A stretch of 64,000 nucleotides of DNA from DAOUMF01 sp034408935 (GCA_034408935.1 DAOUMV010000014.1:98064-162063); one strand, 5' to 3'; shown: positions 1 through 7,792, numbered from the stretch's first letter. The notes: generated from the letters alone by a model not told the origin. Numbers and translations are program-made.

Positions 1-5
1 GACTC

Positions 6-34
6 TTGACAGACACTACATCGCTTGTTAACAT
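6..34 (+). promoter_or_regulatory. Sigma70-type promoter of the hsp20 gene
   Basis: TTGACA at 6-11 and TAACAT at 29-34 are separated by 17 bases, and the start codon lies 45 bases further on. No CIRCE-type inverted repeat is visible between promoter and gene, so heat regulation by HrcA is not supported by this sequence. Confidence 0.6.
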
Positions 35-79
35 GAGGGTGCAAATAACTGGTGGGAGCCCCACGAGAGGAGGTACGAA

Positions 80-517
80 ATGAGAGCACTGGTTCGATGG
101 GACCCCTTCCGCGAGATGTCCGCCATGCGCCGCGTCATGGGCCGGGTGTTCGATGAGACCTGGACACCCACCATCTGGCACGAGCGCGCGCGCCCTATCC
201 CCGTCGATCTGTACGAGACCGACGAGTCGGTAGTGGCCAAGGCGGCCCTCCCCGGTGTCGACCCCGAGGACGTCGATATCTCCGTCAACGACGACCTTCT
301 CACGATCAAGGGCGAGACCAAGCACGAGGAGAAGGAGGAGCGCGAGCACTTCCTGCGCCGCGAACTTAGGTACGGCGCCTTCGGCCGCACTCTCCCCCTT
401 CCCGCCACCGTCGACACCGAAAAGGCGACGGCTGAGTACGAGGGCGGCGTCCTCACCATCACTCTGCCCAAGGTCGAGGGCAGCCGCACCAAGACGATCA
501 AGATCAGCTCCAAGTAG
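80..517 (+). CDS. Hsp20 / alpha-crystallin family small heat-shock protein
   Basis: A 145-residue ATP-independent holdase that binds unfolding cytosolic proteins. The alpha-crystallin domain covers about residues 38-135. It contains the conserved AALPGVDPEDVDIS and LTIKGE segments and the late GGVLTITLPK strand, and it ends with a basic tail carrying an I-x-I element (TIKIS). The N-terminal arm, with WDPFREM, is typical of bacterial class A Hsp20. The start is fixed by GAGGAGG about eight bases upstream. The gene is monocistronic, between its own promoter and a strong hairpin terminator. Length and motifs are normal for the family. Confidence 0.95.
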   Translation: MRALVRWDPFREMSAMRRVMGRVFDETWTPTIWHERARPIPVDLYETDESVVAKAALPGVDPEDVDISVNDDLLTIKGETKHEEKEEREHFLRRELRYGAFGRTLPLPATVDTEKATAEYEGGVLTITLPKVEGSRTKTIKISSK

Positions 518-560
518 GCGATAGCAGACACGGAGGATGGGTCCTCCCACCGAAGACGGG

Positions 561-583
561 AGCCGGGCCCGACGGGCCCGGCT
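561..583 (+). terminator. Rho-independent terminator after hsp20
   Basis: A perfect 10-bp stem (AGCCGGGCCC / GGGCCCGGCT) with a 3-base loop is followed by a pyrimidine tract CTTCCCTTTCC. It closes the hsp20 unit and also lies just beyond the 3' end of the convergent GH15 gene. Confidence 0.8.
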
Positions 584-609
584 CTTCCCTTTCCCCGTTG
601 CGTCCGCGT

Positions 610-2430
610 CTAAGCGGCGACGATCTTGCCCAGCTCCACCTGGTTCAGCGCCCGGTCCAGGTTTCGCGCCGTGTGGATCAGGGCGATGTGGGTGAACGCC
701 TGCGGGTAGTTGCCCAGCAACTCCCCCGTGCCCGGCTCCACCATCTCCGAATACAGGCCCACGCGGTTGCCCAGGCCCACCACCCGCTCGAATATCGCCC
801 GCGCCTCATCCACGCGGCCGCCGGTGATCATGGCACCCGCCAGCCACAGGCTGCACATGGTGAACGCCCCTTCATCGCCGCCGACACCGTCATCTGTCTG
901 CGAGGGCAGATAGCGGTAGACGAGTCCGTCCCGGACCAGCTCCTTCTGCACCCCCTCGATGGTGGCCGCCATACGCGGATCATCCGCGGGCAGGAAGCCG
1001 ACCATAGGCATGAACAGAGTGCTGGCGTCCAGGTTCTTCGCCCCGTAGGCCTGCACGAAGCAGCGGCGCTTCTCATTCCAGCTCTTCTCCAGGAGGTCCG
1101 CCTTGATGGCCTCACGGGCGCGGCGCCAGCCGTCGAAATCGACCGGCTTCTTGAGCGCCCGCGCCAGGCGTAGGCCGCGGTCCACAGCCACCCAGGCCAT
1201 GAGCTTGGAGTAGGTGAAGTGCCTGGGCTCCGAGCGGATCTCCCATATCCCGTTGTCCGGCTTCTGCCAGTGACGCAGGGCCGATTCGACCAACGCCTCC
1301 GCCAGAGCCCAGAGGGTGCCGTCGACGATGCCTCCCGCCCGGTGGTAGGAGTCGAAGGAGAGGAGCACCTCGCCGTAGACGTCGAGCTGGAACTGGTGGA
1401 AGGCGCCGTTGCCCACGCGCACCGGCGCCGAGCCACGGTAGCCCTCCAGATGGCCGAGCACGTCTTCTCTGATGTCGTGAGTATCCTCACAGCTGATCTC
1501 GTAGAGGGAATGGATGTCCTCCCCCTGGCCAAGGTCCAGGGCCTGAACGGCCAGCCACTCGACAAAGGGGCGGGTGTAGGCGGTGTGGCTGAGGCGGTTG
1601 AATATGTCCAGAGTGAAGGCGGCGTCGCGCAGCCAGCAGAAGCGGTAGTCCCAATTGCGATTGCCGCCGATCTGCTCCGGCAAGGAGGTGGTAACGGCGG
1701 CGCAGACGGCCCCGGTGGGCACGTAGAGCAGCAGGTGCAGGGCCAGCATGGAGCGCCTCACCAGCTCCTTCCACCGGCCGGTGTAGCGCCAATCGTGGGC
1801 GACGAACCGCCAGAAGGCCTGGGTCCGGCCCAACCGGCCGTGGACGTCGTACTCCTCGGGCGGAGGCGGCGAGTCGTCGTTCCAGCGCAGGAGGAACGCC
1901 GTCCACTGGCCCTCCCGCAGGGTGAAGCGGGCGCGAGCGCCGCCCTTCGCGGGCTTCAGGGGCACGCCGGCGGCCAGGCCCAGACAGTCGCCGTTGAGGC
2001 GGGCCACCGCCGACCGCTCGGAAACGCTGATGTCCGTGGGCGAGCGGCCGTAGCCCAGCCGAGGCTTGAACTCCATCTGCATCTGGACGGAACCGCTCTG
2101 GCAGCGGACCATCCGCACGAGGTCATGATCGCACTGGGTGATGTCGTCGCACACCGGCATGAAGTCGGTCAGGGTGGCGACACCGCTATCGGTGCGGAAC
2201 TCGGCGGCGAGGATGTTGGAGTCGCGCTGATAGGAGTGCTCGGAGCGAAAGTCGCCCACGGGTCGGATTCGGAAGTAGCCGCCGTCGGCATCATCGACGA
2301 GGGCGGCGAAGACGCTGGGGGAGTCGAAGCGAGGGAAGCAGAGCCAGTCGATGGAGCCGTCGGCGCTAACAAGCGCGGCGGAGTGCATGTCACCGATGAC
2401 GCCGTATTCGCTTATGGGCCGATACGTCAT
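610..2430 (-). CDS. Glycoside hydrolase family 15 protein (glucoamylase/trehalase-like)
   Basis: A 606-residue GH15 enzyme without a signal peptide, so probably cytosolic. It would hydrolyse alpha-glucosidic bonds of maltooligosaccharides or trehalose. The N-terminal beta-sandwich region begins with YGVIGDMHSAALVSADGSID, a hallmark of the bacterial clade that includes mycobacterial trehalases. The (alpha/alpha)6 barrel shows NWDYRFCWLRDAAFTL. The two catalytic glutamates are probably E397 (in DNGIWEIR) and E520 (in GGDEGAFT). Length is normal. The gene stands alone and converges on hsp20. Trehalase versus glucoamylase cannot be decided from sequence alone. Confidence 0.9.
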   Translation of the reverse strand: MTYRPISEYGVIGDMHSAALVSADGSIDWLCFPRFDSPSVFAALVDDADGGYFRIRPVGDFRSEHSYQRDSNILAAEFRTDSGVATLTDFMPVCDDITQCDHDLVRMVRCQSGSVQMQMEFKPRLGYGRSPTDISVSERSAVARLNGDCLGLAAGVPLKPAKGGARARFTLREGQWTAFLLRWNDDSPPPPEEYDVHGRLGRTQAFWRFVAHDWRYTGRWKELVRRSMLALHLLLYVPTGAVCAAVTTSLPEQIGGNRNWDYRFCWLRDAAFTLDIFNRLSHTAYTRPFVEWLAVQALDLGQGEDIHSLYEISCEDTHDIREDVLGHLEGYRGSAPVRVGNGAFHQFQLDVYGEVLLSFDSYHRAGGIVDGTLWALAEALVESALRHWQKPDNGIWEIRSEPRHFTYSKLMAWVAVDRGLRLARALKKPVDFDGWRRAREAIKADLLEKSWNEKRRCFVQAYGAKNLDASTLFMPMVGFLPADDPRMAATIEGVQKELVRDGLVYRYLPSQTDDGVGGDEGAFTMCSLWLAGAMITGGRVDEARAIFERVVGLGNRVGLYSEMVEPGTGELLGNYPQAFTHIALIHTARNLDRALNQVELGKIVAA

Positions 2431-2588
2431 GCCAAACCCCCGCTGGGGCCCACTTTCCTACAGACTAATATAGAGAACGCAGGCCATGACTGGAAGTTAT
2501 GCCCGATGGGAACTTAGTAAGTCGTAAGGTTAGTCCGGAAATTTGCTACCGGTGAGGGGGGCAGGCGGGCATGCACTCTCGCGTTCGA

Positions 2589-3050
2589 TCAAGGGGGTTT
2601 GCGTATCTGGCGATCGATTGAGGGGGCGGGGCCAGGTTCAGGGTTTGATTGACCGGGGGTGAAGATTTTCGGTTGGGGTTGGTCGGCGTATCCGGCGTCG
2701 GGGGTGTGGGAGTCGATTTCGTTGATTGTGCGACGTTCGTCGATAGGGGATTGAGCGTTCAATCGAGCGTTTCGTATCTGGTGGGCGCGCTGGACGAGGC
2801 GCTGGAGGAGGAGGTTGGCGACGTCTTCGGCGCGGCGCTGCTTGAGGCGGTGACGGCGGGCGAGGGCGAGCAGAGCATCGCGAGCCTGGGGGATGGAGAC
2901 GAGGAGGGCGCCGAGTTCAGAGAATTGTGCCGACCGCCGGCCGTGCTTGAGGGCGTTGAGGTTGCCCTTGGGGGCACCAGCGCCGGGGCGACGGCCGCCC
3001 CGCTTCTTGGGGACGGACGGGTTTTCTTCGGAGCCGGTAGGGACAGGCAT
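2589..3050 (-). CDS. Small basic protein with GAGAPKGNLNALKHG motif
   Basis: A 153-residue hypothetical protein. A clear GGAGGAGG site eight bases upstream of the ATG makes the gene credible. Residues 15-40 are basic and Gly-rich (GGRRPGAGAPKGNLNALKHG). This motif recurs in small proteins of Chloroflexota and Actinobacteria and resembles the N-termini of some phage terminase small subunits. A helical middle (45-95) is followed by a Pro-rich, probably disordered tail. It lies 85 bases downstream of the DUF7002 gene on the same strand and could be co-transcribed with the 3.1-6.8 kb operon. Function unknown; DNA binding is only a guess from charge. Confidence 0.65.
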   Translation of the reverse strand: MPVPTGSEENPSVPKKRGGRRPGAGAPKGNLNALKHGRRSAQFSELGALLVSIPQARDALLALARRHRLKQRRAEDVANLLLQRLVQRAHQIRNARLNAQSPIDERRTINEIDSHTPDAGYADQPQPKIFTPGQSNPEPGPAPSIDRQIRKPP

Positions 3051-3135
3051 GGGGTACCTCCTCCAGGGTGAGGGTAGGGGTTAGCGGTGAGAGGTCAAAG
3101 GGGGAAGAGACAGCTTGGGACCGTGGGAAGAGGGG

Positions 3136-3801
3136 TTAACTGGGGCGGGTCCACACCGTTTGCGTGGGCCGACCTCCGACCCAGATGACGGCGGAAAGGG
3201 CGGCGTCAGTGAGCGGGACGATCCCGCGCTTGACTAACACCTCAGCGACGGCAGCTGCCTTGCCGCAACGGCGGATGCGTTCGGCGAGCGGGTAATGTGC
3301 CAAGGTCTGGAATGTGTGGCGGCCGCGCTGACAAGCAAAGGGACGGGTGGCACCGGAGTTCAGGCGAGAGAGAAGGATTCGCCGTCTGTGGGACTGAATG
3401 ACCTCATCTGTAGCTAAAGTAACGACGAGTTGGGGAAGACGCCTGTAAGCGGCCGCCTCCAACATGGTGTGCATTCTGGCTTCCGTGGGCCAAAGGAAGA
3501 CGTGGCGGTTTAGCAGCCGGTACCATTGGCCGACGGTCATGTCTACAAGCGCTGAAGCGAGGCTCTTCTCGACCAACGGTTTTTGGTCGCGAATAGTGGC
3601 GGTCCCATGCAGGGGATGGGTGATGACGACTGAGTCCGGGCGGCGCTGCCGTTCAAGCGCAGAGCGGAGCTTGCCTTTCACCTCGAATAGGTCGAGCAGG
3701 GCGGTGGTGCTGAGCAGACCGTGGCGTCGAAGACCGGGCCAAGCGTCCGCATGGGCAATGTGAAAGAGATGCGGATAGGTTTGCGCCAAAAGGTGAGTCA
3801 C
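3136..3801 (-). CDS. DUF7002 family protein, possible ADP-ribosyltransferase-like toxin
   Basis: A 221-residue protein that I recognise as DUF7002. The signature is LFHIAHADAWPGLRRHGLLS (12-31), then IRDQKP (70-75), LLNRHVFLW (96-104), and a late NSG...RGRHTF segment. The N-terminal H-x(n)-GLLS pattern is reminiscent of the NAD-binding entry strand of DarT-like ADP-ribosyltransferases; this likeness is my inference, not an established assignment. The start codon lies two bases after the stop of the kinase/PurA-like gene, so the two are translationally linked. It is the last gene of the three-gene block. A macro domain two genes upstream supports an ADP-ribose theme. Confidence 0.75.
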   Translation of the reverse strand: MTHLLAQTYPHLFHIAHADAWPGLRRHGLLSTTALLDLFEVKGKLRSALERQRRPDSVVITHPLHGTATIRDQKPLVEKSLASALVDMTVGQWYRLLNRHVFLWPTEARMHTMLEAAAYRRLPQLVVTLATDEVIQSHRRRILLSRLNSGATRPFACQRGRHTFQTLAHYPLAERIRRCGKAAAVAEVLVKRGIVPLTDAALSAVIWVGGRPTQTVWTRPS

Positions 3802-3803
3802 CG

Positions 3804-5417
3804 CTACCAGTTCCGCCGGTCAATGACACTGCGCGAGTGGAAGCGGGTGGACAAGAGATTCACGGGTGCCTGAGCGACTGCCTCGACTTCCTCCACAAAG
3901 CGAATGGTCTCCGGGGTCAATTGATCGAACCGCCGGGCGTCCGCGTTCCTCTTGTCAATGTAGTCCACGAAAGTAAGCGCAATGTCGGTTGGTGCGTTCA
4001 GCTGCGCTGAGCGAGAGAGCTGCGCCCAATCGAATTCTGCGACACGCCGCTGCCTCTTGGTCGTAGAAGTCTTCTCCTTGCGCATCAATCGGCGCTTGTC
4101 CAGACCAGAACGTTCCGCAACTGTTGTCCAGGATATCTCCTGAGACATCGGGCCGGATGTTGAACCGCGAGGATTCTGCACGCGGATGGGATACGTCCGG
4201 CATGTCATAACCACCCTCCTTACGCGGGCGGGAGCGATGCCAGCCTCCGCTAGACAGCCCGCAACTGTAGTATCGCGGGATGTCACGTAAGGGTATGATC
4301 CGTGGAATAGACTAAGGCCCGTCCCTTGCGTGCCCTCAAGAAGGACCGCATCACCGCGAATGTATGCGTCCTCCAACACTTCGCCCGTCTCGCGGAGGAA
4401 AGGTTCCAGGTCGGGGAAGTGTGTGGCGAGCCTGACCGTGCCCACGGTACGGCCGTTGATCCTCCTGGCAGCGGCCGCACCGACGCCCTGGGCTGTCGAT
4501 CCAATGGACTTCTTCAACTCGTCCTCTTGTAGGATGTCTTGGTCGCTGATGATCATGGCCTGAGGATCAATTGCGAGTCGCTGATACTCGACGCCGCACT
4601 CAGCTATCTCCTCAAGAAGATCGGGTATCCGGAGGGTGGCGCCAGGGCCGATGACAAGTTGGGCAGACGGGCTGCTTCGCGTGCCGGAAGGAAGTTGGTG
4701 GTGTATGTATTCTTGGTCGGACCAGTCCATCACCGTGTGGCCGGCGTTCGGCCCGCCAACACGAACGAGGACGGCGTATTCCCTTGCGAGGTAGTACGCG
4801 ATGTTTCCTTTGCCTTCGCTTCCATACTGACCACCAACGAGCACGTCCACCAGCTGAGAACCGGCGGGGCGATAGAGACCCAACCGGGCTGCAGCCCTGA
4901 CCAAGACGTCGGAAGGTGTCGAACGGGCGGTATCGATAACGACGTCCGCTGTGAGCTCGAGATCGCCGACAGCAGCCTCAGTGGGGTCAGCGCGAACTTG
5001 AGCGTAGGACGCGAGTTCGCCAGCGGTTTCCTGTGATCTCTCGGAGTATCTGCGCTCCAGTTCATCGGGAGGTGCGGTCAGGTGAAGATGAACGACCTTT
5101 GCGCCGTAGGCGCGATAGAGCGCCTCGACCTGCTCTTGGATGCGAACCGCGTCAACGACGATGAGGGACTCCTCGGGTTCCTGGCGGATGTCGCGCTCGA
5201 GTTGGTCAGCGACCCAGCGGCCGCCAGTCCTGCGGTCGAGTTGAGCGCCGGCAGCTTGGAGTTGGCGTCTGGCAATGTGATCCGGCGCGTCGATGATCTT
5301 ACGCAGAAGCTCTCGGGTGCGCACGCGTTGATAGCCGAAACGGGCGACGAGGCTCTCCGCGAGGGTAGATTTCCCCGCGGTGACAGGACCCGATAGCGCG
5401 ACGATCTGTTTCACCAT
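3804..5417 (-). CDS. P-loop nucleotide kinase fused to adenylosuccinate-synthetase-like (PurZ-like) domain
   Basis: A 537-residue fusion. Residues 1-180 form an adenylate-kinase-like P-loop domain (Walker A GPVTAGKST, 10-18; lid-like RRYSERSQE near 122-130). Residues 188-537 have the PurA fold: GQYGSEGKGN (196-205), NAGHT (224-228), STAQGVG (307-313), EGTQGTGL (361-368), YPYVTS (375-380) and an aspartate-loop-like TSTTKRQRR (450-458). The synthetase part is about 350 residues, against about 430 in PurA. The catalytic Asp of GDEGKGK is Ser200; the catalytic His is kept (H227). Asp-to-Ser is the change I recall for phage PurZ, which acts on dGMP. GC of its lines is often near 52%. Substrate unproven. 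Confidence 0.85.
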   Translation of the reverse strand: MVKQIVALSGPVTAGKSTLAESLVARFGYQRVRTRELLRKIIDAPDHIARRQLQAAGAQLDRRTGGRWVADQLERDIRQEPEESLIVVDAVRIQEQVEALYRAYGAKVVHLHLTAPPDELERRYSERSQETAGELASYAQVRADPTEAAVGDLELTADVVIDTARSTPSDVLVRAAARLGLYRPAGSQLVDVLVGGQYGSEGKGNIAYYLAREYAVLVRVGGPNAGHTVMDWSDQEYIHHQLPSGTRSSPSAQLVIGPGATLRIPDLLEEIAECGVEYQRLAIDPQAMIISDQDILQEDELKKSIGSTAQGVGAAAARRINGRTVGTVRLATHFPDLEPFLRETGEVLEDAYIRGDAVLLEGTQGTGLSLFHGSYPYVTSRDTTVAGCLAEAGIAPARVRRVVMTCRTYPIRVQNPRGSTSGPMSQEISWTTVAERSGLDKRRLMRKEKTSTTKRQRRVAEFDWAQLSRSAQLNAPTDIALTFVDYIDKRNADARRFDQLTPETIRFVEEVEAVAQAPVNLLSTRFHSRSVIDRRNW

Positions 5418-5436
5418 CGGTGAGAGGAGTGAGCGA

Positions 5437-6822
5437 CTAGTCTATAAGGGTGAAGGACATCTGTGACGGTTCACCACCTTCTGAGGCGGAGGGCCTTACT
5501 TGGCCTGGCAACGCATAAACCGTCACCGGAACACCGGCTGTGGCGAGGTGCTCGCGGATAAGCTCCTCGATCACTGGCCACTTCCCCCCCGCGTATCCAG
5601 TACCGATGAATGGCATATGAACGCTCGCTGACCGTTGCGTCGCGAACTCTGCCAGGCGCCGAAGACACACATCCAGCGCCTGATACCTTATCAGCGGCCT
5701 GGGACCCTGCTTGTAGCCGCGCTGAGCGACCATGTGGAATGCGTATAGATCATCCGTGAGCCTAGTCGCGCGTGTCTCCCCCAAGCGGAGATTGCGCTTG
5801 TCCGAGAGCGCCCAGCGTCGAAACTCTCTTTGGGCTTCCGGCCAACGCTTGGCCAGCTTAAGTCCGAATCCGGCGCCCCAATTCGGAGTCTTGTCGTTAA
5901 CGATATGGGCGATCACTCCTGTCCCGGCGATCTGCGGACTGGTGGCGTCGCCGACGAGTTGCTCTATATGGCTCGCCACGGCTGGTTCACCCTTGTCCAG
6001 CATAAGACCGACTATTCTGGGATACACGGAGCCAGGGTATGGAGGAACGCCAACGCTTTCGATTAGTAGATTGGGACCGCTAGCCCACCAGCGTTCACGG
6101 CCCTTGGCGGTGTAGCCTACGGCGGTGCATTTGGCAAGTGCCGGTGAATGTAGGACGCGCCCTCTAAGCCGGGGGCGGCGACGCCAGGCTTCCGACCCGA
6201 GACAGTAGTCGATGCGGAAGACAGGGGGTTGCTCAACTGTTTGCTCGATTCGCGCAGCCGCGAAGGCGGCGCACGACTCATCGGTAAGCTTCAGCACTCT
6301 GAGAAGCACGGCCTCCATCGAAACCTGATAGTCGCGGTGACGGTGGATGAGCGCATCTATCTCTAGTGGCGTCTTCTGCAGTTCGGCGCCACGGCCAATG
6401 GGCATGAGGATTTCGGCAGCAGCCAAGTTACACAGTACCTCAAGTTGCCAGTGCTCCGGTTCCAGACGCCCAGTACGGGTTCGATGCCTGATTCGTTCCG
6501 CCGCATCCGGAAACAGAGTGTGCCCTATTTCGTGGGCTACCGAGTAGCGAATGCGGTTGCGAGGGCGATCAGGATTGAACTCGATTGTGAACTTCCCAGC
6601 TGAGGCTGGGACCAAGCGGGCGTCTGGCACATCCGCCCTCGCGTCCACCCGGATTCCCCGAAGTTCGGCAAGAGCGACCGGATCAAAGGGTGGGCCTGAC
6701 CACCCCTCGTCGATAGCGTCGAAAACCACCCTCCGGGACTTCTGGACAATCACATCGATGGGGTCCGCGCCGCCGGACAGGCTGACGACGGAGGGATGGG
6801 TCCACTGGGTCTCTCCGGACAT
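5437..6822 (-). CDS. ImmA/IrrE metallopeptidase domain fused to a C-terminal macro domain
   Basis: A 461-residue two-domain protein and the first gene of the operon. Residues 35-185 match the ImmA/IrrE zinc peptidase family: FTIEFNPD, then the zinc motif HEIGH (97-101), then NLAAAEILMP (132-141) with the likely third ligand E138. Residues 285-440 are a macro domain: VIAHIVNDKTPNWGAGFG (303-320) and MPFIGTGYAGGKW (403-415) correspond to the ADP-ribose-binding loops. Such macro domains bind or hydrolyse ADP-ribose conjugates. The middle (195-285) is unassigned. The gap to the next gene is 19 bases. ImmA/IrrE proteins usually accompany an Xre repressor; none is present here. Confidence 0.9.
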   Translation of the reverse strand: MSGETQWTHPSVVSLSGGADPIDVIVQKSRRVVFDAIDEGWSGPPFDPVALAELRGIRVDARADVPDARLVPASAGKFTIEFNPDRPRNRIRYSVAHEIGHTLFPDAAERIRHRTRTGRLEPEHWQLEVLCNLAAAEILMPIGRGAELQKTPLEIDALIHRHRDYQVSMEAVLLRVLKLTDESCAAFAAARIEQTVEQPPVFRIDYCLGSEAWRRRPRLRGRVLHSPALAKCTAVGYTAKGRERWWASGPNLLIESVGVPPYPGSVYPRIVGLMLDKGEPAVASHIEQLVGDATSPQIAGTGVIAHIVNDKTPNWGAGFGLKLAKRWPEAQREFRRWALSDKRNLRLGETRATRLTDDLYAFHMVAQRGYKQGPRPLIRYQALDVCLRRLAEFATQRSASVHMPFIGTGYAGGKWPVIEELIREHLATAGVPVTVYALPGQVRPSASEGGEPSQMSFTLID

Positions 6823-7119
6823 CGCTAATATGTTACTCCCGAGGCGACGCTACTCTCCGGGCACACCAGAAAACGTAGTATGAGCAATTGCCCCCATCCG
6901 AGCTCCGCCGCCGTCACCGGGCGAACATCGTACCGCACGTCAAGCTGGGGCCTGATCCTTGGTGGCCACCAGCTATTGGTCCACCACGGAAGGCGGCGGA
7001 GTCTCATCCGCCCCGATTCTAGCACACCCGGTTCGTTGGGAGAGCGTTTCCAAAGCATCCTGGAAGGGGAATTCTAGTCGAGTATGACACTCAGGGGGGG
7101 CCAGACCCAGGGGGACAAG
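6823..7119. other. Intergenic stretch upstream of the ImmA-macro operon
   Basis: 297 bases with no convincing gene. A 77-codon minus-strand reading frame (6825-7058) exists, but it matches nothing I know and has no clear ribosome site. A perfect 6-bp hairpin (GGCGGA / TCCGCC, 6-base loop) lies near 6993-7010. Reading on the minus strand, TGCTAGAAT near 7015 resembles an extended -10. The operon promoter must lie in this stretch but I cannot place it firmly. Confidence 0.4.
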
Positions 7120-7755
7120 CTAGGGCTTGGTCATTTCGATCATGTACCAGGCGCCGCCGCGGTACCAGTGCAGCTTCACGTCCCGCGCGGCGGAGGGCAC
7201 GAGGTCGATGGGCGGGGGCTTGTCGTAGGCGGGCTGGAACCGCAATAGGAAGCAGTTGACCAGGGAGAGGGGCCGGTCAGCGGGCACGCCCACGTCGCAG
7301 ATGACGACGCCGGCGCCGGGGCAGGCGACGCGGAACATCTCCTCGATGGCGCCCCTGGTGTCGCCGAACTCGGCGATGCCGCCGTGGTGGAAGACGGCGT
7401 CGAAGGCGTCGTCGGGGAAGGGCAGGTGCGCCGCCTCGCCGAGGACGAGGTCGGCCTGTACGCGGTGGCGTCGGAGCTTGTCGCGACAGCGGGCGAGCAT
7501 GGCGGGGGAGATGTCGAGGCCGACGATGCGCCCGTCGGGGCCGAGGCGCTCGGCCATGAGGGGGACGTTGGTGCCGGTGCCGACGCTGACCTCGAGCACG
7601 CGCTGGCCGGGCTCCAGGTTGAGGTGTCGGACGGTCTTGCGGCGCTCGCGAAGGTCGCTGGCGCCGCGGAGGAGGGAAGCGACGCGGTTCGCCCAATCGT
7701 AGAGGGGCGCGCGGCGCTGGTAGTAGTCGCGAGAGCGGCGTTCGGTCTCGTACAT
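7120..7755 (-). CDS. Class I SAM-dependent methyltransferase (UbiE/Methyltransf_11 type)
   Basis: A 211-residue soluble methyltransferase. Motif I is VLEVSVGTGTNVPLM (about 53-67), followed by IVGLDISPAML, the acidic hydrophobic strand that binds the SAM ribose. ADLVLGEAAHLPFPDDAFDAVFHH spans motifs II-III. The order and length fit the UbiE/phosphatidylethanolamine-methyltransferase-like clade, but the C-terminal substrate cap is too generic to name a substrate. The gene is on the same strand as the acyl-CoA dehydrogenase, from which it is separated by a 178-base gap holding two palindromes, so it may have its own promoter. Confidence 0.85.
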   Translation of the reverse strand: MYETERRSRDYYQRRAPLYDWANRVASLLRGASDLRERRKTVRHLNLEPGQRVLEVSVGTGTNVPLMAERLGPDGRIVGLDISPAMLARCRDKLRRHRVQADLVLGEAAHLPFPDDAFDAVFHHGGIAEFGDTRGAIEEMFRVACPGAGVVICDVGVPADRPLSLVNCFLLRFQPAYDKPPPIDLVPSAARDVKLHWYRGGAWYMIEMTKP

Positions 7756-7792
7756 GGGGTGGGCCTCCAGTGTGCGCTCATCGGCGGGCTAC

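Noticed and set aside
1..79. CIRCE element before hsp20
   Set aside because: No 9-bp inverted repeat with 9-base spacing is found in this leader.
1219..2517. 432-codon plus-strand reading frame opposite the GH15 gene
   Set aside because: A codon-position shadow of a GC-rich gene; Gly/Val/Ala-rich composition and no known motif.
6825..7058. 77-codon minus-strand frame before the ImmA-macro gene as a missing antitoxin or Xre regulator
   Set aside because: No helix-turn-helix pattern, Trp-rich with no homology I know, no ribosome site.
7029..7060. tRNA-like D-arm (GTTGGGAGAGC) upstream of the ImmA-macro operon
   Set aside because: The anticodon arm would need an 8-base loop and no T-arm or acceptor stem can be formed.
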